Assembly (NCBI RefSeq): GCF_000972845.2 | Contig: NC_040025.1 | Location: 16,742,126 to 16,806,125, forward strand | Length of the DNA: 64,000 bases | From: Larimichthys crocea | Taxonomy: Eukaryota > Chordata > Actinopteri > Sciaenidae | Direction: 5' to 3' | Shown: one piece after another, positions 57,715 through 64,000 of the stretch | How the letters are laid out: the number at the start of each line of letters is the position of its first letter | How positions within the stretch are numbered: position 1 is the stretch's first letter | Made by a program: the position numbers and the translations under genes | The notes under the pieces: generated by a model | The model's input: the letters and a program-made list of their open reading frames with translations, nothing else | What the model was told of the DNA's origin: nothing | Database searches by the model: none

Positions 57715-58838
57715 CTGGTCTCACTTTGTCCCTACTGTGGCTACTCTTACCTTCCTACGGTTACATGACACACACATAGTATGTTGAAATCTCAATAGTC
57801 ATCCTTGCCTTGCAGAAAACACTCGGCAGGTTAATGCTGCCACCTATTGTTGCCAAGAAATAACGCCTGATTTAAAATATATAACCTATGCCCTCCAGCC
57901 CGTCAAGTCTAAATCAAGTCGACCAGGAAAAAAAACCTGCCCATTCACTTTAACTCACATTTCAGGTCTGCTCAGGTAAAGCTGAATAACAATTGGAAGG
58001 AATGTGTCTTGCTCCTAAACCACTCCTTGGACAAATGTTACGCAAACCTGAAATGCCTGTGACTGAGAAAGGCTTTACACACAGTGGCGATACCAATACC
58101 AAATGATTTAATATGTTACATTTATAACATTTATAACCTATTTAAAAGGGTCTAAGTTAATTATTGTTACACAGGACATTGTACACTCATAAATCAAAAC
58201 CATAATTCAGCTATAACAAAGGAAATTCCACTTCTAACGCAAGACTCCTACTGTATACATAAACTAATATAATTTATCAGGACAGATCAAAGCTGTTGGC
58301 CACAACTCAAATATATTTCACTGTTTAACACTGTAAAAATACAAATGCAATACAAATAACCATTTATCTGATCCAACAAATCAGAATTTTTATTTAAAAA
58401 AAAGACTCTTACTCTTTGGTAAAACAAATTTTAACATTCATTGTCAGACAAAAAAAGTCACTAAATAGTGATTTTCCAAGCTGGAGTGTGAATTCATTGA
58501 ATTAAGATCACTGCAGTTGACAGTCATCGCCCCACATTTAAGGTGCAACTCCTGACGTCCACTCTCTGTTCGATAGTCCCCAACCACCTTTAAATGTTTT
58601 TCTGGAGTTTCCATCATAAATATTTGTCTTAAACCGTTAAGGCCAACCCGAGGCTCTTCAACAGATGTGACTGTCTTTACTTAGTCCTCCACCTTAATTT
58701 GTCAACTCAGTATGGCCAAATGCCTCTAGCTCCGCAGCATGAAGCCCTTCTGGATCAATCTTGAGTTGGCTACTTGGAACAGAGTCTGAGGAAGGGGTCA
58801 CAAGGTGCCAGAGGTCACCTGATGGGCAGACTGGGAGG
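57715..58838. other. Spacer between g6pd start and galnt6-like stop
   Basis: The interval holds the g6pd promoter/5' UTR (nearest 57714) and the 3' UTR of the minus-strand galnt gene. A minus-strand AATAAA (tttatt at 58389-58394) lies about 445 nt past the galnt stop. No other exon is seen. Confidence 0.55.
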
Positions 58839-61800
58839 TCAGCTGAAAGTCCAGTGCTGATAGACATCAAAAGCATTACAGTCGCTCATCTGAACCTGGC
58901 TTTCTTTCAGCTGTAAACATTTCCCGCTACTGGGATTCTTCAGAAGCTTTTCCTAGAGAGTAGCATAAGAGAAAAGAATAATCAATACAGAAGCTGAATA
59001 AATAATAACATCTAAGTAAAACACTTCATATACTGCATTCACTCCTGTATAAATGATATCTTGGGCTATACATTTATTTGCTTTCTAGAGTTAGACAAGA
59101 ATATTAATAGCACTTTCACCTGTCAAGGGTCCTGTAAATATAAGGCTATGGCCAGCATGCTGGTTAGCTTGACTAAGTATAAAAGCTGGAAGCAGGCAGT
59201 GGATCATACGTGGTACATTGATGGTATTCACGATTATAATGCATTAATTTATTTCACAACACTACAAACACTCTGGATATACAAAAAACATCAGATTTTT
59301 TTGTTTGTTTGTTTTGTAGTTTTAGTAAAAATGAAAGAAGGAAACTAAACATCTAAACATCTCTTCTGTATCTTATGCTATACCCTCGAGAGGACTGCAT
59401 GCCATCTGGCTGAGTGTTATAAAAATAGATGGAGTAATGCTCCTTTTCCTGCTTTGTTGGCATTTGTTTACGTCTCACCAAAAAGCCCAGACTCACTGCT
59501 ACTTGGTTGAAGTGACAGAAACACAGCTGAGCCTTTACAGTTAATCTAAGCTTTACTCTCAAGCTCACTTATTAACATGTTATATCGCATTGTTTAATCT
59601 GTACAAAAACCAAAGCGTAAAACAAGCTCTTTGTAGTTTTACTAGGGGTGACATAATATTTTTTGACTGGGGGTATTGACTCTAGCTCATGGTGACAACT
59701 TGACTCAGGAAGTTCTATGTTCTTTTTAGTCATTTATGCTAAGCAGCAGCCTTTAGTGATCCTCACCTCTATAAAGACCCACTCCTGTTGTGGCGACAAA
59801 CTCGTGCCCTTCCCCTTCAGCTGGCATAGATCGATCTTCACTGGTTCCGGCTGGGGTGTGGCATGAAGACACAGCTGCTTTCCAATGTTATGACGCAGCT
59901 CCTTATGAGATGTGTATTCAAAGTACTGGAAGAGACCAGTTAGTCAGTTAGAGACCTAATTGCTCCAACCAGTCCAATTATATTTAATTCTTAAAGTGTC
60001 AGTCAGAGTCATTTTACCTGGTTGCCTCCCATGTTGTGACATTGGTACATTATCACTGCTTTACCTCCCTGGTTGTTCTCTCCAACATCCAGACAGGTAT
60101 TAGATCCTGAGTTTTTAATCTAGTGCAAACACAGATACGGACACAGGGCAGTTACGCAACATGCACTGTGTGCTATATCACTGATATCCACATATGGACA
60201 CGGGAAATATGACTCACTGCTCCAAACTTTAGTGGGGTTAAGTCAGGAATGAAGGCCTCTGGGTAGACAGTGTTTAAGTACCAGCTGAAGTTCTTGCAGT
60301 GAAGCCTCTCTCTCAGATTCAAACGTTCAGAGATGTCCCCATAATTGTTCTACAACAGTGAAACAATGACTTACAATTACATTCCGATCACCTCGTTCTA
60401 GCACAGTATATAAAGAAGTGTATCCTAACATTTGAACACTGTTACTCCGATGAGTAGGTCATACTGACCTCACGGGCCATACGTTCAGCATTGCTGCTGC
60501 GGCGATAGTAGATGTTCTTGTAGTCATCCATCCAGACCTCAGCCAGGCGCACTTGGTTGCGAGTGATGACCTCTGTGCCCTTGGGGAAGGTGTGAGGGCT
60601 CTTGTTGCGGAAGACATGACCCACCACAGAACAAGGGATGATCTCTAGCTGACCCCCACACTGCCACACCTGTGATTTACATATGATGCAAATTGACATT
60701 CAGACTCCAACTTGACAATGACTATTGATAATTATTGAGTAATATATGAAATTGTGGGAGTAACAATGAAGAGACTAACCCTGAAAGACATCTCTATGTT
60801 TTCGCCGCCCCAGATCTCCATTTTGTCATCGTATGTTCCAATGTGTTCAAAGTATTTCTGGGAGATTGAGAAGAGACCTCCGGCAAAAGTAGGCGTTCTG
60901 AAATTTTCATGGGCAGATACAAAAGCTTTAGACACTTAAATGATTCAGGATGCTCAAAGTGAAACCAACATGATCCTTCTTACTTTACAGGGTAGGTTTC
61001 ATCCTTGCGCAGCTTCCTTGCATCCTCTGGAATTGGTTCCCAGCCAAAAGTCAGACTCCAGTCAAAGTTACCACGGTTGTAAGCGCGATTTGTGGCCACA
61101 GGTTTGTTGAACTGAAAAGTGTTGAGGTCAATTGTGGTGATCTCTGGGCTAACCACAGCAGTGGGCTCTTCAACAATGCGGGCCAACAGGGGCTCTAGCC
61201 ACCCATGGAAACACTCACCTAGACGAGAGGAAGGACACTTTAAATCATGTTATATTTACTTCTTAACTTCACCACCAATCAGTTTCAGGTGTAGAGTCAA
61301 AGCATGACTTCACAGTGCCTCATATCAGGCACTCTAATAAAAGGTACATTTTCCAAACATGCACAGATGTTTGTTTCAATCATGCTGTAATTAAGAGTTC
61401 TCTGATAGCAATATATTGTAGCTGTAAAAGTTAATAATTGTATATGTCTACTTAAAGTTTTACCTGGAAGTTTATTAAACACTATGTGAAGTTTTAAACT
61501 GTCCCGAAACATTGTATGTACATTTTTAGTAAAGATGGAAAACAGCACATGAACCCCCTCACCGTGGCAGTGCTATTGCCCCAATGAGCTACACAGAGCT
61601 GCTTAAACTGACCACTGTGGCTTGTGTAAGGTTGTAGTGTTGGGTGTGTGTGTGTTTCCTCACAGTGTGCATCGAGAAAGGTTAGCACTTCGCCTTGAGC
61701 GACGCTGGCACCCAGCAGCCTGGCAGTGATGAGGCCTTTCCTCTCCTTCTGTCTCACTACACGGACAATCTTCAGCTGACTCACATAATCGTCCAATTGG

Positions 61801-62006
61801 GTCTTCAGGTGATCTGAAAGAATAAAAAAAAGACAACATTATTGTGTCTCATCTTAATTAGTGTGGATGCTTTAGTATGAATTGTGTGTTTTCCACACAA
61901 TGCTGGAAAGCACTTTAAGGACTTTTATTGAACTTTTTTCTACCTTCTATACTTTTTTACAGTATTATGCTTTTTTCAACAAATGTTTACACTGTAATTA
62001 AATGTG

Positions 62007-62056
<50 letters not shown>

Positions 62057-64000
62057 TGACATAGACATGCAGGGCTTAGACATGTTAAAAAGTTCACATA
62101 TTTTATAAATTAGAACTTTTGTACCCACAAACACTCGCAGCACCATTGTGTTCAGGATACAGTGCATTTCTGAAGAGAACTGCAGGGTCAGCGGTACAAC
62201 TCCTGACTGTTCTGCAGCGTGAAGCATTTGTGCTTTGAGAATTTTCAGTTGATTCATTTCTGCAATTCTGGCAATCCCCTAAAAATCATTTTTTCTGTCA
62301 GCATTTCCACGGCATTTTCTCAAGGAGATACATTTGTCTAGTTTTAAGATTTAGGAGGGTCTATTAGCAAAGTATGGCAGAAATGGAATATAATAATAAA
62401 AATGATTATCTTTAATGTATAACCTAAAAAAAGGAATAGTTTCTGTCACTTTAAAATTAGTTCTCTATAAGGAGCTGGTGCTCTTCCACTGAATCAGCCA
62501 TGTTGACCACCATGTATCTACTGTAACCCAGAGTGGACAAACCAAACACTGGCTTCAGATAGGGGCCTTGTTGCGTTTCACTGTAAGTTCTACTACACAG
62601 TTGGAAGAGGAGGTGCCTGTGCACTGGACCTTTAAATGAGCAGCAGTGGTTAAAGCTTTAATTTACCTTGCGGTAGTTATATCAGACTATCATATTGAGT
62701 ATTCAGTGTGGTTACAGATGCAGCAGAGAACATTTTGAATCACACGTGCTTCAAACACATAAACAGAAGTGGTAAGTGACCTGTTTTATTTCATTTTTTA
62801 AATGAAGCAGCATGCAGCCTTAGAGATGATATTAACAAGCAATGATCATATTCACATTGCTAACAGAAGTTGTACCAACAAAGTGGAAGCATTGGTAAAA
62901 CTCGATCACACTTCCCTTTTAAGAGTAATTATGACCACACTGCACACCCGCATTTGTCATAAGTTTCAGTCTACATAAATCCACCAACCACATGTCTAAA
63001 CGTTTTGTACCCGAGCAAAAAGGGAAGTCTAAGTACAGTAACTGCACATACAGCTGAGGCTAATGGCTGAGATGACTGACGGATAACTGAAGATATTTCA
63101 AGCGCAGTCAAAATGCCATTAAACATAATATTACATGTATAATTATCCAACAATACATATAGCAGTGTGCCTGACTTCACTCTCACTAGTTCACAAGTTC
63201 TTTTTTATAACTGCTACTTTTATTTGTTTCTCTACAGGTCTGGTCAGAGTAGTGTCAACTGCTATGGAGTGTGTATTTAAAGACATCTAAGCAGAGCGTG
63301 TGAACTGCAGCAGAAGTGCACGTCAATACGTGGCACGATACAAGATAAACGACAAACTAATGAGGTAAGGACAGGTAGTTACAGCTATAAAAAGGCTGAA
63401 AAGAATGCTTCTTTTACCCATCTACAAGTCATGATTGTCATTTACACTTGTGAGGAGGCGTTTTTCATCGTAGCTGTCGTGTCACTTTTGTCAGCTCTCA
63501 TAAAGGGCGCTATTATAAAAGGATGTTTCACTGGAGGCCCGCCTTAAGGACACAATAAAATACAATGGGTCATTCAAATTAATACCTTACTGTTGTCTCC
63601 ATGTATATTTACACAGTTCAGCCATTTGTAAAACCCCACCTATGTGTTATTATATTGTGTTATCTTATCTAAGCTCAAGCCGTAGTGACTGGAATGCTGC
63701 CCCAAAAACCTGAAGGTCAATTTAATGACAGATAACTTGACAACGATCACTGTTTCCCTGCATGTACTTTATTTAATATATAATCCACCAGAGCTACACA
63801 TAGTGATTTTCTTTGTCATTTAAATTTGTCTCTTCACTGTCAAAACTTTGTGAAACATAGAGTTTACTCTCAAACAAGGTCTTTTATATTCTTCTTTCAA
63901 GTATGTCTTTTTAATCATGTGTGTGTGTGTGTGTGTTTAGATTTTTCATACCTGCAACACTAGCATCATCTACCAAGATAATCTCTTTGAGCAGGATAGC
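58839..64000 (-). CDS. galnt6: Polypeptide N-acetylgalactosaminyltransferase 6-like (5' part outside window)
   Basis: Golgi glycosyltransferase that starts mucin-type O-glycosylation by moving GalNAc from UDP-GalNAc to Ser/Thr. Nine exons are visible: 63952-64000 (cut by the edge), 61664-61813, 60984-61218, 60780-60897, 60469-60669, 60218-60349, 60018-60119, 59767-59925, 58839-58952; 419 C-terminal residues in closed phase. The catalytic domain shows EIILVDDAS, the metal-binding D-x-H in LTFLDAH, and the Gal/GalNAc block [11 protein letters not shown] with [14 protein letters not shown] and [13 protein letters not shown]. The ricin-type lectin domain follows ([12 protein letters not shown], a CLH-type repeat, Q-x-W remnants QEW and QHW). 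[19 protein letters not shown] and NQYFEYTS are closer to human GALNT6 than GALNT3, so the paralogue name is probable and not certain. The N-terminal cytosolic tail, membrane anchor and stem lie beyond 64000. Sequence before the window's last exon base is missing only because of the window edge. Confidence 0.92.
61814..63951. other. Large intron of the galnt6-like gene
   Basis: No further exon fits: the 61664-61813 exon joins 63952-64000 in phase (one base carried over). The intron holds an ACT trinucleotide repeat at 62007-62055 and a GT repeat at about 63919-63937 right before the acceptor side of the last visible exon. Confidence 0.7.
62007..62055. repeat. (ACT)n trinucleotide microsatellite
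   Basis: Perfect ACT repeat of about 16 units within the galnt6-like intron. Confidence 0.96.

Noticed and set aside
62051..62257. Possible extra exon in the large galnt intron
   Set aside because: Flanking visible exons already join in phase and cover the continuous catalytic domain between VDDASVA and DHLKTQL; the frame has no homology.

Overview
This is vertebrate nuclear DNA, almost certainly from a ray-finned (percomorph-like) teleost fish. Every protein-coding gene is split by GT-AG introns. The proteins are closest to fish and human orthologues that I recognise. The non-coding DNA is rich in CA/GT, CT and AT microsatellites and contains dispersed repeats typical of fish. There are no operons, prokaryotic genes, CRISPR arrays or rRNA.

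Layout. Positions 1-16.3 kb are gene-poor, with simple repeats, one partial dispersed repeat, a candidate 5' untranslated exon and one AT-rich stretch that looks like a candidate conserved element. A vasopressin V2-type receptor (avpr2-like, + strand) has five coding exons at 16295-21247. Positions 21.2-28.9 kb are intergenic and contain AT-rich repeats and a non-autonomous DNA transposon with terminal inverted repeats (25739-26670). From 28.9 kb the window becomes gene-dense: ssr4 (-, 28917-31421), a 40-bp minisatellite just upstream of it, arhgap4 (-, 33175-40007 plus a 5' UTR exon), naa10 (-, 43452-45377), cerk (+, 47102-52824), g6pd (-, 54139-57714) and the C-terminal part of a galnt6-like gene (-, 58839 to beyond the right edge).

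For each gene I joined exons by hand using splice consensus, reading phase and remembered human homologues. The phases close exactly: avpr2 514 aa, Ssr4 167 aa, Arhgap4 845 aa, Naa10 217 aa, Cerk 593 aa, G6pd 518 aa, and 419 aa of Galnt. These models are inferences from sequence, with no transcript support.

The genes do not form one pathway. They are a syntenic block: AVPR2, SSR4, ARHGAP4, NAA10 and G6PD all lie on human Xq28, whereas CERK and GALNT6 lie elsewhere in human. The points most worth a second look are: the V2 receptor has three introns inside its transmembrane core and a very long third intracellular loop; Arhgap4 seems to have lost its SH3 domain; Naa10 has a shortened, divergent tail; the minisatellite abuts ssr4; and the TIR-bounded transposon carries a broken zinc-finger-like ORF. 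I found no convincing evidence for an undescribed multi-gene system.
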